The notes beneath the pieces are model-generated. The model saw nothing but the letters and a program-made list of their open reading frames with translations, was not told the DNA's origin and ran no database searches. Positions 52,239 through 61,219 of a stretch of DNA of 64,000 bases are shown in pieces. Each line of letters starts with the position of its first letter. Position 1 is the first letter of the stretch. A program made the translations under genes and the position numbers. Origin of the DNA: Mucilaginibacter sp. MD40 (GTDB lineage Bacteria > Bacteroidota > Bacteroidia > Sphingobacteriales > Sphingobacteriaceae); assembly GCF_002288635.1 (NCBI RefSeq), contig NZ_NRSW01000001.1, forward strand, positions 1,704,548 to 1,768,547, given 5' to 3'.

Positions 52239-53906
52239 TTAATCTATAAGTACGCCTATGTAATAATTAAATTGGTCTACCTCAATGTTATCTTTTGTGG
52301 CACCTGCAATGTTTACCGGCGTGAAGCGGTTACCTGGTTTAATAAACTGATATTCGCCGCCTTTTACCCGCACCTTAACCGGTATGTTAAAGCCATGTAC
52401 ATCAGCTATCCACCTGCACATCAGTTTGCCATTAATGGTATCAAACTCCAGGGTAGGGATCACAGTATGTTTAAGGTATTGCTCAAATACAGGCGAAAGG
52501 TTCATGCCGCTTTGTTCGTTAATGTAGTTCACTACATCATTGTAGGTAACGGTTTGGTGATAAAAGGTTTTATTTAAACCACGCAATATTCCCCGCCATT
52601 TTTCATCATCGTTGATTATAGTGCGGATCATATTAAGCATGTTGCCACCCTTCGGATACATATCTCCTGAGCCTTCCTTATTTACGTTATAAGGGCCAAC
52701 TATAGGTCCATCGTTTTGTATGCCCAGGCGGGTGCCATGCACATATTCCTGCCCGGCCTGCTTACCCCAGTTATCCTCAACAAATAACGATTCGCTGTAA
52801 TTAGTAAAGCTTTCGTGTATCCACATATCGGCCAGGTCTTTTGAGGTAATGTTGTTGCCAAACCACTCGTGCCCGCTCTCGTGTACCACAATAAAATCCC
52901 ATTTTAATCCCCAACCAGTGCCAGACAGGTCGCGGCCAAGATAGCCGTTTTGGTAATAGTTGCCATAAGCAGTACCGCTTTGGTGCTCCATACCCAGGTG
53001 ATGCGTTTCTACCAGCTTGTAACCATCCTCATAAAAAGGGTAGGGGCCAAACCAATGTTCAAAAGCTTTTAGCATGGGTTTAGCGTTTGCGCCCCAATGC
53101 TTTTTGGCTTTCTCCAGGTTATAACTTAATGGCCAAAAATCCATGGTGAGTTTACCTTTTTCGCCCATGTATGTATCGGTGTAATGCGCGTAATCGCCAA
53201 TGTTGGCTTCAATATCATAATTGTTAATAGGGTTGGCCACAAACCAGTCGAAACGGGTATAGCCATCCTTTAGTTTAGTAACCTTACGCAGGCGGCCGTT
53301 GCTAACATCCTTTAAGCCATTGGGTACGCTAATGCTAATGAGGGCGCTATCAACCTCGTCGGCTTGTTGGTCTTTAGTTGGCCACCAAACGCTTGCCCCC
53401 ATACCCTGGCAGGCGGTTGATACCCATTTGTGCCCAAGCGAATCTACATTATATTCTACACCGCCGTCCCACGGCGCGCGTTTGGCTATGGTTGGGTTAC
53501 CGGAGTAATATACGGTAAACTGCTCCTTACTACCGCTTTTAATGGTCTGCGGGAAGGTTACAAATACCGCGTTGTACTCGCGGGTGTAGGGTACCTCTTT
53601 GCCCTTATAAATCACTTTCTCTACCTTAAGATTAGAGAACAGATCGAATTGCAGTTTGTTAAAATCCTGCGTAGCAGTGTATTTAAAAAGTACATTACCA
53701 CTGATAAATTTATTATCGATATCAAACTTCACATCCAGGTGGTAGTAGTTAATATCGTAACAAGTACGCAGTGGAGTAGTAAGCGAGCCACGCAGGGTAT
53801 CTGCACGGGTAAATGTTTCTTTAGCTACGCCGAGCTGGGCATGAGCATTTGATGAAAGCAAACCGGCAAACAAAATGCCGACGTATATTGAGTTTCTAAT
53901 TTTCAT
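52239..53906 (-). CDS. M1-family zinc metallopeptidase (aminopeptidase)
   Basis: 555-aa exported aminopeptidase. The signal peptide is SIYVGILFAGLLSSNAHAQL. The N-terminal beta domain (YDINYYHLDVKFDIDNKFIS) precedes the catalytic domain with exopeptidase loop GMEHQSGTAYGN, in place of the usual GAMEN. The zinc site is HESGHEWFGN (His342, Glu343, His346) with the third ligand in WIHESFTNYSE. The C-terminal domain is short, so this is the compact M1 form frequent in Bacteroidota. It probably trims periplasmic or imported peptides. Confidence 0.9.
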   Translation of the reverse strand: MKIRNSIYVGILFAGLLSSNAHAQLGVAKETFTRADTLRGSLTTPLRTCYDINYYHLDVKFDIDNKFISGNVLFKYTATQDFNKLQFDLFSNLKVEKVIYKGKEVPYTREYNAVFVTFPQTIKSGSKEQFTVYYSGNPTIAKRAPWDGGVEYNVDSLGHKWVSTACQGMGASVWWPTKDQQADEVDSALISISVPNGLKDVSNGRLRKVTKLKDGYTRFDWFVANPINNYDIEANIGDYAHYTDTYMGEKGKLTMDFWPLSYNLEKAKKHWGANAKPMLKAFEHWFGPYPFYEDGYKLVETHHLGMEHQSGTAYGNYYQNGYLGRDLSGTGWGLKWDFIVVHESGHEWFGNNITSKDLADMWIHESFTNYSESLFVEDNWGKQAGQEYVHGTRLGIQNDGPIVGPYNVNKEGSGDMYPKGGNMLNMIRTIINDDEKWRGILRGLNKTFYHQTVTYNDVVNYINEQSGMNLSPVFEQYLKHTVIPTLEFDTINGKLMCRWIADVHGFNIPVKVRVKGGEYQFIKPGNRFTPVNIAGATKDNIEVDQFNYYIGVLID

Positions 53907-53926
53907 GGTAATAATTATATAACTAT

Positions 53927-54027
53927 GTCATTGCGAGGTCCCGATGTATATCGGGAGACGTGGCAATCTCACAGGCTAATTAAATATGCTTGTCCTTTGA
54001 GATTGCCGCGCTAATGCTCGCAATGAC
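53927..54027. repeat. REP-like composite palindrome
   Basis: A 101-base element has outer arms GTCATTGCGAG (53927-53937) and CTCGCAATGAC (54017-54027). A second pair, GGCAATCTCA (53962-53971) and TGAGATTGCC (53998-54007), is nested within, and a local hairpin TCCCGAT/ATCGGGA lies at 53939-53956. This design is typical of dispersed intergenic repeats in Bacteroidota. It lies between the CocE-family stop and the M1 peptidase start on the minus strand, and may also act as a terminator. Confidence 0.8.
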
Positions 54028-54048
54028 AAGTTGTAGTCAATGTCTATA

Positions 54049-55914
54049 CTACTTCAACACCTGCACATCAATAAAACTATCATTAAACACAGTGTGCGTA
54101 GCTTTCTGATAGTCGCTTGCCGCGGCTTTGTATGGGTTTTCTACAAATTTTTGCGGATTGCGAGCATACAGCGGGAAAGATGTACTTTGTACCTGTATCA
54201 TAATGCGGTGACCCTTTTTAAAGGTGTGCAGCACATCATTCAGGTGGAAGTTAACAGCAGTTTTTTGATTTGGCACCATTGCCTCAGGTTTTTCAAAACT
54301 ATTGCGGAAACGGGCCGGCATGATCTGCGAACGCACCATTTGCCAGTAATTGCTCAGGATAATATTCTTGTTTGGCATGTATGGGTTATTCGGCTCATCA
54401 GGAGGATAAACGTCGATCAGTTTTACTATCCAATCGGCATCGGTACCCGTAGTAGCTACTTTAAGGTTAGCCATGATCTCGCCGCCAAGGGTCACATCAT
54501 CTGTTAAAACATCGGTTTGGAAAACCAGCACATCCGTACGGCGACCGGCAAAGCGCTGGTCCTCGCTCATGTAATTGTGCGGTGTAAAGCCCATAGTAGT
54601 GGTATTGTCCTCGGTGTAAGGCACCGGTTTTAGCGGATCGCTTACAAAGCTGGTCCCTGCGCCACCGTTTTGAGCGGTTTCAGTGAGCTTGCCATCGTTA
54701 TTCAGATAGAATTTAATATGACTGGCATCTGGCGAAGGCCATTTATCAAACTTGCGCCACTCATTTTTACCGGTGTTGAACATATAAGCCTCAGGCAGGC
54801 CGGAATTTTTGTCTCCGTTCTCTTTCAGGAAATGGTGAAAGAATTTCTGCTCCATTTCTTTCTGATAGAAAGTTGCTATGCTATCGCCAAAGTATACATT
54901 ACTATGCATGGTGTGCCCAGTCTCGCGCGACCAGCGGCCGTGACCAAAAGGGCCCATTACGATAGTGTTGTACGCGTTAGGGTCTTTCTTCTCAATAGTT
55001 TTATAAATAGCCAACGGGCCTGTTAAGTCCTCTGCATCAAACCAGCCACCTACAAGCATCACGGCAGGTTTTACTTTATTGTAGTGTTTTAGCAAGCCGC
55101 GTTTTTGCCAAAACTCATCATAGTTAGGGTGGTTAACGGTTTCCTGCCAAAAGAAGTTGTCTTTGTAGTACTTGTCTGCATTGCTTAGCGGACCAAGATC
55201 TAACAGGAACTGATAGCCATCACGAGTGCCCGGATTGAACATAGTGTTCTGGTACCATGCTTTTGAAGTTGTATCGGTTTTTTGTACACCGAATACCGGG
55301 AAAGTAAAGAAGTAACCTTCTATGAAAGCACCGTTGTGGTGAAAATCATCAAAGAAGAAATCGGAAATAGGTGCCTGCGGCGATGAGGCTTTCAGCGCAG
55401 GGTGATTGCTCAGGATACCCGCTGCCGTGTAAAAGCCCGGGTAGCTAATGCCCCACTGGCCAACTTTACCATTGTTGTTGGGCACGTTCTTGATCAACCA
55501 ATCGATGGTATCGTAAGTATCAGAACCTTCGTCAACATCTTTCTTGGTTTTCTTGTTATCGATAACCGGAGTCATGTTGGTCCAGGTGCCTTCGCTTTTG
55601 TAGCGGCCTCGCACGTCCTGGTAAACAAAGATATAACCTTCCTGCATCATGTATTTCGACGGGCCAACCTGGTTAGGATATTTGGTTTCGCCGTAGGGCG
55701 CTACGCTATAACAGGTGCGCTGCATAATAATAGGATACTTTTTATCCTTAGCGGCATCGTTAGGCGTGTAGATGGAAGTGAAAAGTTTAACGCCATCGCG
55801 CATGGTGATATAGACGTCCTTTTTAGTGTAGTGCTCTTTTACGTAACTGCTTTGGGCAAACAGCGGGTTGCAGGCAACCGCTATGAGCAGTAATAATGCG
55901 GAGAGTTTTTTCAT
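54049..55914 (-). CDS. CocE/NonD-family alpha/beta hydrolase
   Basis: 621-aa exported hydrolase of the X-Pro dipeptidyl peptidase/cocaine esterase/glutaryl-acylase family. The signal peptide is LSALLLLIAVACNPLFAQ. The alpha/beta core has IYTPNDAAKDKKYPIIMQRT, DVRGRYKSEG and the nucleophile elbow GQWGISYPGF (Ser157). The acid and His follow: VGGWFDAEDL and MGPFGHGRWS. The C-terminal jelly-roll covers about residues 400-615 (FQTDVLTDDVTLGGEIMANL, GHRIMIQVQSTSFPLYARNP). The length is standard. It may hydrolyse beta-lactam-like amides or esters; the natural substrate is unknown. Confidence 0.92.
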   Translation of the reverse strand: MKKLSALLLLIAVACNPLFAQSSYVKEHYTKKDVYITMRDGVKLFTSIYTPNDAAKDKKYPIIMQRTCYSVAPYGETKYPNQVGPSKYMMQEGYIFVYQDVRGRYKSEGTWTNMTPVIDNKKTKKDVDEGSDTYDTIDWLIKNVPNNNGKVGQWGISYPGFYTAAGILSNHPALKASSPQAPISDFFFDDFHHNGAFIEGYFFTFPVFGVQKTDTTSKAWYQNTMFNPGTRDGYQFLLDLGPLSNADKYYKDNFFWQETVNHPNYDEFWQKRGLLKHYNKVKPAVMLVGGWFDAEDLTGPLAIYKTIEKKDPNAYNTIVMGPFGHGRWSRETGHTMHSNVYFGDSIATFYQKEMEQKFFHHFLKENGDKNSGLPEAYMFNTGKNEWRKFDKWPSPDASHIKFYLNNDGKLTETAQNGGAGTSFVSDPLKPVPYTEDNTTTMGFTPHNYMSEDQRFAGRRTDVLVFQTDVLTDDVTLGGEIMANLKVATTGTDADWIVKLIDVYPPDEPNNPYMPNKNIILSNYWQMVRSQIMPARFRNSFEKPEAMVPNQKTAVNFHLNDVLHTFKKGHRIMIQVQSTSFPLYARNPQKFVENPYKAAASDYQKATHTVFNDSFIDVQVLK

Positions 55915-56111
55915 GATGTGGGTCAGTAATAGTTTAACGGGCGTAATTTACTAAGTATATTGATAATTAGCTACAAAGTTGCAAGGATGTTACAAAAGCA
56001 ACATTGTTTCATTTGTGAATATACTAAAGATTGTTTACAGTATATTTACGTGGAGACATGTCCTCTTCACATTTTAATTAAATAGCTATTTATAAGGCTA
56101 TAAACATTGCG

Positions 56112-56119
56112 TAACTTTG
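56112..56119 (+). promoter_or_regulatory. Candidate -7 element for lpdA
   Basis: TAACTTTG fits TAnnTTTG and ends 19 bases before the lpdA ATG. It lies in the divergent 224-base gap with the CocE-family gene. No -33 element is obvious. Confidence 0.45.
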
Positions 56120-56138
56120 ACCTCCAAATTATACTACT

Positions 56139-57542
56139 ATGCAATATGATGTTATCGTTGTAGGGTCTGGTCCTGGTGGTTATGTGGCTGCCATACGCTG
56201 TGCCCAATTGGGGTTAAAAACCGCAATAGTCGAAAAATATAATACGCTTGGCGGTACCTGCCTTAATGTGGGCTGTATCCCATCAAAAGCCCTGCTTGAT
56301 TCTTCTGAGCATTACCACAATGCTGCACATGCCTTTGCAGCGCATGGTATTAAACTGGATAACCTGGGTATTGATTTCGGCCAGATGATCAAACGCAAAC
56401 AGGAAGTGGTTGATGCCAATACCAGCGGTATCTCTTTCCTGATGAAGAAGAACAAGATAGATGTACACCAGGGTGTAGGTTCTTTTAAAGATAAAAACAC
56501 GATTACAGTTACCAAAGCTGATGGGACAGCTACAGAAATTACCGGCAAGAATGTAATTATTGCGACTGGTTCAAAACCATCGAGCCTGCCGTTCCTGAAG
56601 ATAGATAAGAAACGCATTATCACTTCAACCGAAGCATTAAAGCTTACCGAAGTACCAAAACACCTGATCTTAATTGGCGGGGGGGTTATTGGTTTGGAGT
56701 TGGGATCTGTATATGCCCGCCTGGGTGCGAAGGTGTCTGTAATTGAGTTTATGGATGGCATTATCCCAACAATGGACAAAGCACTTGGCCGCGAGCTGCA
56801 AAAGGTGCTTAAAAAACTGGGCATGGACTTTTACCTTAACCACAAGGTAACAGGTGCTACCGTTAAAGGCAAAGAAGTGACTGTTACGTTTGATAACGCC
56901 AAAGGTGAAAAACAAGAGCTTAGGGGCGACTACTGCATGGTAGCCGTTGGTCGTGTGGCTTACACTGATAGTTTAGGCTTAGATAAAATTGGCATCACCG
57001 TTGAAGAACGTGGCCGTAAGATACCGGTTAACGAGCATCTGGAAACCAGTGTTAAAGGTGTTTACGCCATTGGTGATGTTATTAAAGGCGCTATGCTTGC
57101 TCACAAGGCGGAAGATGAAGGTACTTTTGTTGCCGAGATTATAGCCGGACAAAAACCACACATCAATTATAACCTTATACCGGGTGTAGTTTACACCTGG
57201 CCGGAGGTTGCTGCGGTGGGCTTCACCGAAGAGCAATTGAAAGAAGCGGGTACAAAATATAAAGTAGGCTCATTCCCATTCAAAGCCAGTGGCCGTGCGC
57301 GTGCAAGCGGCGACCTTGACGGTTTTGTAAAAGTATTGGCTGATGCTACTACCGATGAGATCTTAGGTGTACACATGATTGGTCCCCGTGCTGCGGATAT
57401 GATCGCCGAAGCGGTTATTGCTATGGAGTTCCGCGCCTCTGCAGAGGACGTGACCCGTGCAAGCCATGCCCACCCAACTTATACCGAAGCCATGCGCGAA
57501 GCTTGCTTAGCAGCCACAGAAAATCGCGCTATACATATTTAG
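56139..57542 (+). CDS. lpdA: Dihydrolipoyl dehydrogenase (E3)
   Basis: 467-aa FAD-dependent disulfide oxidoreductase, the E3 component of 2-oxoacid dehydrogenase complexes and the glycine cleavage system. The FAD loop is VIVVGSGPGGYVAAIRCAQL. The redox pair is Cys41/Cys46 in GGTCLNVGCIPSKALL. The NAD loop is LIGGGVIGLELGSVYARLGA, and YAIGDVIKGAMLAHKAEDEG is the second FAD contact. The C-terminal catalytic HAHPTYTEAMREAC contains the His-x-x-Pro pair. It stands without E1/E2 genes, suggesting a shared E3. A four-helix-bundle element begins five bases past its stop. Confidence 0.95.
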   Translation: MQYDVIVVGSGPGGYVAAIRCAQLGLKTAIVEKYNTLGGTCLNVGCIPSKALLDSSEHYHNAAHAFAAHGIKLDNLGIDFGQMIKRKQEVVDANTSGISFLMKKNKIDVHQGVGSFKDKNTITVTKADGTATEITGKNVIIATGSKPSSLPFLKIDKKRIITSTEALKLTEVPKHLILIGGGVIGLELGSVYARLGAKVSVIEFMDGIIPTMDKALGRELQKVLKKLGMDFYLNHKVTGATVKGKEVTVTFDNAKGEKQELRGDYCMVAVGRVAYTDSLGLDKIGITVEERGRKIPVNEHLETSVKGVYAIGDVIKGAMLAHKAEDEGTFVAEIIAGQKPHINYNLIPGVVYTWPEVAAVGFTEEQLKEAGTKYKVGSFPFKASGRARASGDLDGFVKVLADATTDEILGVHMIGPRAADMIAEAVIAMEFRASAEDVTRASHAHPTYTEAMREACLAATENRAIHI

Positions 57543-57546
57543 TATT

Positions 57547-58022
57547 GTTGGAAGGTTTTAATGTTGAAAGGTTGTAATGTTAAAATGCTTTGAGCAAATT
57601 CAATAGATTTGAAGATCTCGATATCTGGAAGATAGCCGTTTCTATTGCTGTTGATGTTTATTTGCTCTGCGATACCGAACCATTAAAGTCAGACTGGAGC
57701 ATGAAAGACCAGATGAGACGAGCTGCTTGCTCGATGTCTGATACCATTGCTGAAGGTTTTGAATACAACAACAATCCGGACTTCATACGATATTTGGCTT
57801 ACGCCAAAGGTTCGTCAGGGGAGTTTAGAAATAAGTTAGTTATCCTCAACAAAGCAGGAAAACTTGATGACCAAATATACCAAGAACTCTATGCCAAAAG
57901 CATAGAGTTCTCTTCTAAAACAAAATCTTTGATAGATTACTTAAAGAAGTTTGAAGGTGATAAAAAGAAGAAATAACTGAACAAGTTAACATTCCAACTT
58001 TTCAACCTTACAACATTCCAAC
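57547..58022. mobile_element. Inverted-repeat-bounded four-helix-bundle element (IVS-like), outside rRNA
   Basis: Two 37-base arms, 57547-57583 and 57986-58022, are inverted copies with 32 of 37 positions matching. They enclose the four-helix-bundle gene almost exactly. The arms consist of degenerate GTTGnAATGTT/GGTTGAAA units. A transcript would fold into a long stem with the ORF in its loop, the design known for intervening sequences in 23S rRNA genes that encode proteins of this family. Here it sits between lpdA and a permease gene. No target duplication was identified. Confidence 0.6.
57590..57976 (+). CDS. Four-helix-bundle protein (S23/23S-rRNA-IVS protein family)
   Basis: 128-aa helical protein. 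The start SKFNRFEDLDIWKIAVSIAV is the family signature (F-x-x-L-x-x-W/Y-x-x-A). Helices continue with WSMKDQMRRAACSMSDTIAE, FEYNNNPDFIRYLAYAKGSS and GEFRNKLVILNKAGKLDDQI. The start codon is TTG at 57590: there is no in-frame ATG until residue 38, and the family begins here. Members form pentameric bundles; related avd proteins support diversity-generating retroelements, but no reverse transcriptase is nearby. It is enclosed by the inverted repeats described separately. Confidence 0.85.
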   Translation: MSKFNRFEDLDIWKIAVSIAVDVYLLCDTEPLKSDWSMKDQMRRAACSMSDTIAEGFEYNNNPDFIRYLAYAKGSSGEFRNKLVILNKAGKLDDQIYQELYAKSIEFSSKTKSLIDYLKKFEGDKKKK

Positions 58023-58031
58023 AAAATTATC

Positions 58032-60392
58032 CTATTCTGTCTTAATGCTTTTTATCGGATTTGCCAACGCTGCTTTTGCAGCCTGGTAACTCACGGTTAT
58101 CACTGCTATAATAACAGCTGCCAATCCGGAATATAGGAAGATTGTCCAGCTGATCTGAATGCGGTAATTAAAATCCTGCAGCCATTTGTTCATAAACCAC
58201 CAGCCGATTGGCGCGGCAATAATCACGGATACCAACACAAGTGCCACAAAATCACGCGTTAGCAACTGCATCAAGTTGGCTACTCCTGCGCCCAATACTT
58301 TACGGATGCCTATTTCTTTGGCCCGGCTTTCGGCCATGTAGGCGGCAAGGCCAAACAAACCCAAGCACGATATGATGATGGTTAAGCAGGAGAATGTGAA
58401 GGCAATTTTACCGGTGCGTTCTTCGCTCTTAAATTTTTCAGCATAGGCCTGGTCTACAAAATGATACTGGAACGGATATGCCGGATTGTACTTTTTAAAT
58501 ATCGCTTCCGCTTGTTTAAGGCTCGCCGATACCGGCTTATGCGGATTGAGCCTAAAGGTTAAAGAGTTTGACCAGTTTTTTGTACCAAAAACCAGCATAG
58601 GGTTAATGGCTTGTGATGGGGAGCCGATAATGAAATCTTTCACTACGCCCACAATGGTTAATTTGTTTGTACCGCTTAATATAGTTTGCCCTATCGGGTC
58701 TTTTAAGCCCATTACCTTTAAGGCCGCTTCGTTCATCATTACCGCGCTTGAATCTGATGGATATTTATTAAAGTCGATATCGCGCCCGGCAACCAGTTTA
58801 AAGCCAAAAGTTTTAACAAAGTCACCTGTGGTGCCAAACCTGCTAAAGCTCAGGTTTTTGTGACCGGGGTCCATGTCGCCCCAATTAAATCCCGAGCCCG
58901 AACTGGCATCAAGCGTTACCGGCATACTTGTTTTGCTTACGGCTACAGCAGTGCCACTATTGATCAGGTCGTTTTTTAAAGCTTCAAAATTCTTATTTAT
59001 CGTTCCGTTTATCGGATGCTCTATCAGGTTGTTTCGCACATAGCCCGTATTTCTACTTTGAACATAATTGATTTGCTGATAAATGATAACAGTTGCGATA
59101 ATTAAGACAATAGCCACCGTGAATTGTGTAACCACTAAAAACTTACGCGGATTAATGACTTGTGTCTGGGTTTTAAACAACCCCTTAAGCACTTTAACCG
59201 GCCTGAAAGACGATAAGTAAAAGGCCGGATAACTGCCCGCAAGTAAACCGGTTAATAATATAAACGCTAAGCCCGCCAGCCACAAATATGGGTCGCTATA
59301 ATTAATAAAGATCTTGGTACCTGTTAATTCCTGAAAGTAAGGTAATGCCAATTGCACTAAAGAAATTCCTATCAGTCCGGCAATGGCCGTAACCAATATG
59401 GATTCTGTTAAGAACTGTTTGATGATTGATAACCTGCCCGCACCGATCACCTTGCGTACGCCCACTTCTTTACCACGCTTTTCGCTTTGGGCTGTGGTAA
59501 GGTTCATGAAATTGATGCAGGCGATCAATAATATCAATACAGCTATGCCTAATAATAGCCGCACGGTTTCGATAGCCCCGCCAACAGCGACACCATTTTC
59601 AAACCTTGAGTTAAGGTGCCATTTTTTGGATGGGTGTAAGAATATGCCGAATTTAAGATTGGGATCATGCTGGGTAAGCATGCCGTTTATCTTTTTATCA
59701 AAAGCTTCTACATTGGTCCCCGGCTGCAGTTGTACATAGGTGTTAAAGCTGGCGTTACCCCAGTTGTTGGATTCCGAAGTACCTATTAACGGAATAACAG
59801 ATACCAGGTAATCAAACTGGAACTGTGTATTTGCCGGGGGATCTTTAACTACGCCCGTTACCTTGTAATTGTCTTTATCGTTTATCCGCAGCATTTTATC
59901 TGTAGGGTCTTCATCGCCAAATATTCGCTTAGCCAGGCTTGAAGTTAAAACAATGCTTTTCTGATCATTAAGGGCCTGCTTGCTCCCGTATACCATCGGG
60001 AAACTGAACATGCTTAAAAACTCCGGATCAACATCAAGGCCTGTGGCTACAATGCTTTTATCCTTGTAATTAAACAAGCGGTCGTTCGGCCAGTAAACCC
60101 TTGCCGCAGCTTTTACTTCCGGGTATTTCTGTTTAAGCTCGGTTGCTATGGGAGCCGAGGTGATATCCCAGGTGTAAATGTTACCGCTTGCATCTTTGTA
60201 TGAACGGTTCCAAATCTTGTACAGATTATCTGCATTTTTATGGAAACGGTCAAAACTCAACTCATTTTGTACCCAGGTGAATATCAAAATGGCGCCGCAC
60301 ATACCGGTAGCAAGGCCAACAATGTTGATAAAGGAAAATACCTTGTTTTTCCATAAATTGCGCCAGGCAATCTTAAAATAGTTTTTGAGCAT
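58032..60392 (-). CDS. FtsX/MacB-type ABC transporter permease
   Basis: 786-aa inner-membrane protein with the MacB_PCD-FtsX module twice. The N-terminal MLKNYFKIAWRNLWKNKVFS and a TM helix (SFINIVGLATGMCGAILIFT) lead to a periplasmic domain, then three TM helices around residues 280-400 (LLLGIAVLILLIACINFMNL, KRGKEVGVRKVIGAGRLSII). The second copy starts at TQTQVINPRKFLVVTQFTVA and ends with AESRAKEIGIRKVLGAGVAN and three more helices. No ATPase gene adjoins it. This form is abundant in Bacteroidota, often in antimicrobial-peptide or lipoprotein handling. Confidence 0.92.
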   Translation of the reverse strand: MLKNYFKIAWRNLWKNKVFSFINIVGLATGMCGAILIFTWVQNELSFDRFHKNADNLYKIWNRSYKDASGNIYTWDITSAPIATELKQKYPEVKAAARVYWPNDRLFNYKDKSIVATGLDVDPEFLSMFSFPMVYGSKQALNDQKSIVLTSSLAKRIFGDEDPTDKMLRINDKDNYKVTGVVKDPPANTQFQFDYLVSVIPLIGTSESNNWGNASFNTYVQLQPGTNVEAFDKKINGMLTQHDPNLKFGIFLHPSKKWHLNSRFENGVAVGGAIETVRLLLGIAVLILLIACINFMNLTTAQSEKRGKEVGVRKVIGAGRLSIIKQFLTESILVTAIAGLIGISLVQLALPYFQELTGTKIFINYSDPYLWLAGLAFILLTGLLAGSYPAFYLSSFRPVKVLKGLFKTQTQVINPRKFLVVTQFTVAIVLIIATVIIYQQINYVQSRNTGYVRNNLIEHPINGTINKNFEALKNDLINSGTAVAVSKTSMPVTLDASSGSGFNWGDMDPGHKNLSFSRFGTTGDFVKTFGFKLVAGRDIDFNKYPSDSSAVMMNEAALKVMGLKDPIGQTILSGTNKLTIVGVVKDFIIGSPSQAINPMLVFGTKNWSNSLTFRLNPHKPVSASLKQAEAIFKKYNPAYPFQYHFVDQAYAEKFKSEERTGKIAFTFSCLTIIISCLGLFGLAAYMAESRAKEIGIRKVLGAGVANLMQLLTRDFVALVLVSVIIAAPIGWWFMNKWLQDFNYRIQISWTIFLYSGLAAVIIAVITVSYQAAKAALANPIKSIKTE

Positions 60393-60580
60393 AGCTGTAA
60401 GCGATATTGTTTAATATATGATAAAGCTTGTGCCAATATATTAATTGTCTGTTTATCAATTATTTTAATATATAAAATTAGCACTTGATTGTTCGGAATC
60501 GGACAGCTCATGTTCGGGTGTATTACATTATTATAGCTTCCTGTTTTTCTATAACTTTATATCAGATATAATTATCTTTC

Positions 60581-61219
60581 ATGAAAAAGCTCAGCGCTAT
60601 TATTCTGATGTTTATACTTAATAGGCCTTTAGCGGTTAATGCACAGATTTATGGCACCAAAAAAGCTCCCCTGGATTCTGCGCCCGATATTGAGTTACTT
60701 GATATAAACGGTAAGGTGGTAAAACTTAAAGAACTGGCTAAAGGTAAAGTGCTGTTTATAGACAATTGGTTCATCCCTTGCCCTCCATGTTTTATAGAAA
60801 TGAAAATGCTGCATGATCTTTACGCTAAATACAAGGGCAACAAGAATTTTTGCTTTATTACTATCAGCCGTACAGACAGGGATATTGTAAAGAGGTTTAT
60901 TGCTAAAGACCCATTGCTAAAAAAGTATACCGACCAATATGAGTATTTTAGTACGCTTGACCACTTTAGTTTGCCGGTGTATTTTTCACCCGGTTGTAAC
61001 GCTAAAGTTCAAATAGAAGGTGAAGCCGTGCATTGGACAGAAACTAACGACCCTGCAAAATGTGCTGATAATATATTTGGTTTCAGTGGCTATCCTACTG
61101 TTGTTGTTTTTAATAAACAAGGCAAACTTATATTCAACAAAACAGGTTATGATGGTAATAATTATGCAGCCATGGCCGAAATTGAAAACGTTTTAAGGCC
61201 AGCATTGGCTAAAAATTAA
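60581..61219 (+). CDS. Exported thioredoxin-like (TlpA/AhpC-type) protein
   Basis: 212-aa protein with signal peptide LSAIILMFILNRPLAVNAQI and a thioredoxin fold. The active site is Cys67-Pro-Pro-Cys70 in FIDNWFIPCPPCFIEMKMLH, and the cis-Pro is in FGFSGYPTVVVFNKQGKLIF. CPPC and the preceding PDIELLDINGKVVKLKELAK are of the TlpA/ResA group, acting in periplasmic disulfide reduction or cytochrome maturation. The insertion FITISRTDRDIVKRFIAKDP is family-like. It is immediately followed by the crtZ-like gene, with the stop adjoining its ATG. Confidence 0.85.
   Translation: MKKLSAIILMFILNRPLAVNAQIYGTKKAPLDSAPDIELLDINGKVVKLKELAKGKVLFIDNWFIPCPPCFIEMKMLHDLYAKYKGNKNFCFITISRTDRDIVKRFIAKDPLLKKYTDQYEYFSTLDHFSLPVYFSPGCNAKVQIEGEAVHWTETNDPAKCADNIFGFSGYPTVVVFNKQGKLIFNKTGYDGNNYAAMAEIENVLRPALAKN

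Noticed and set aside
57590..57976. Diversity-generating retroelement suggested by the avd-like four-helix-bundle protein
   Set aside because: No reverse transcriptase, template repeat or variable repeat is present nearby.
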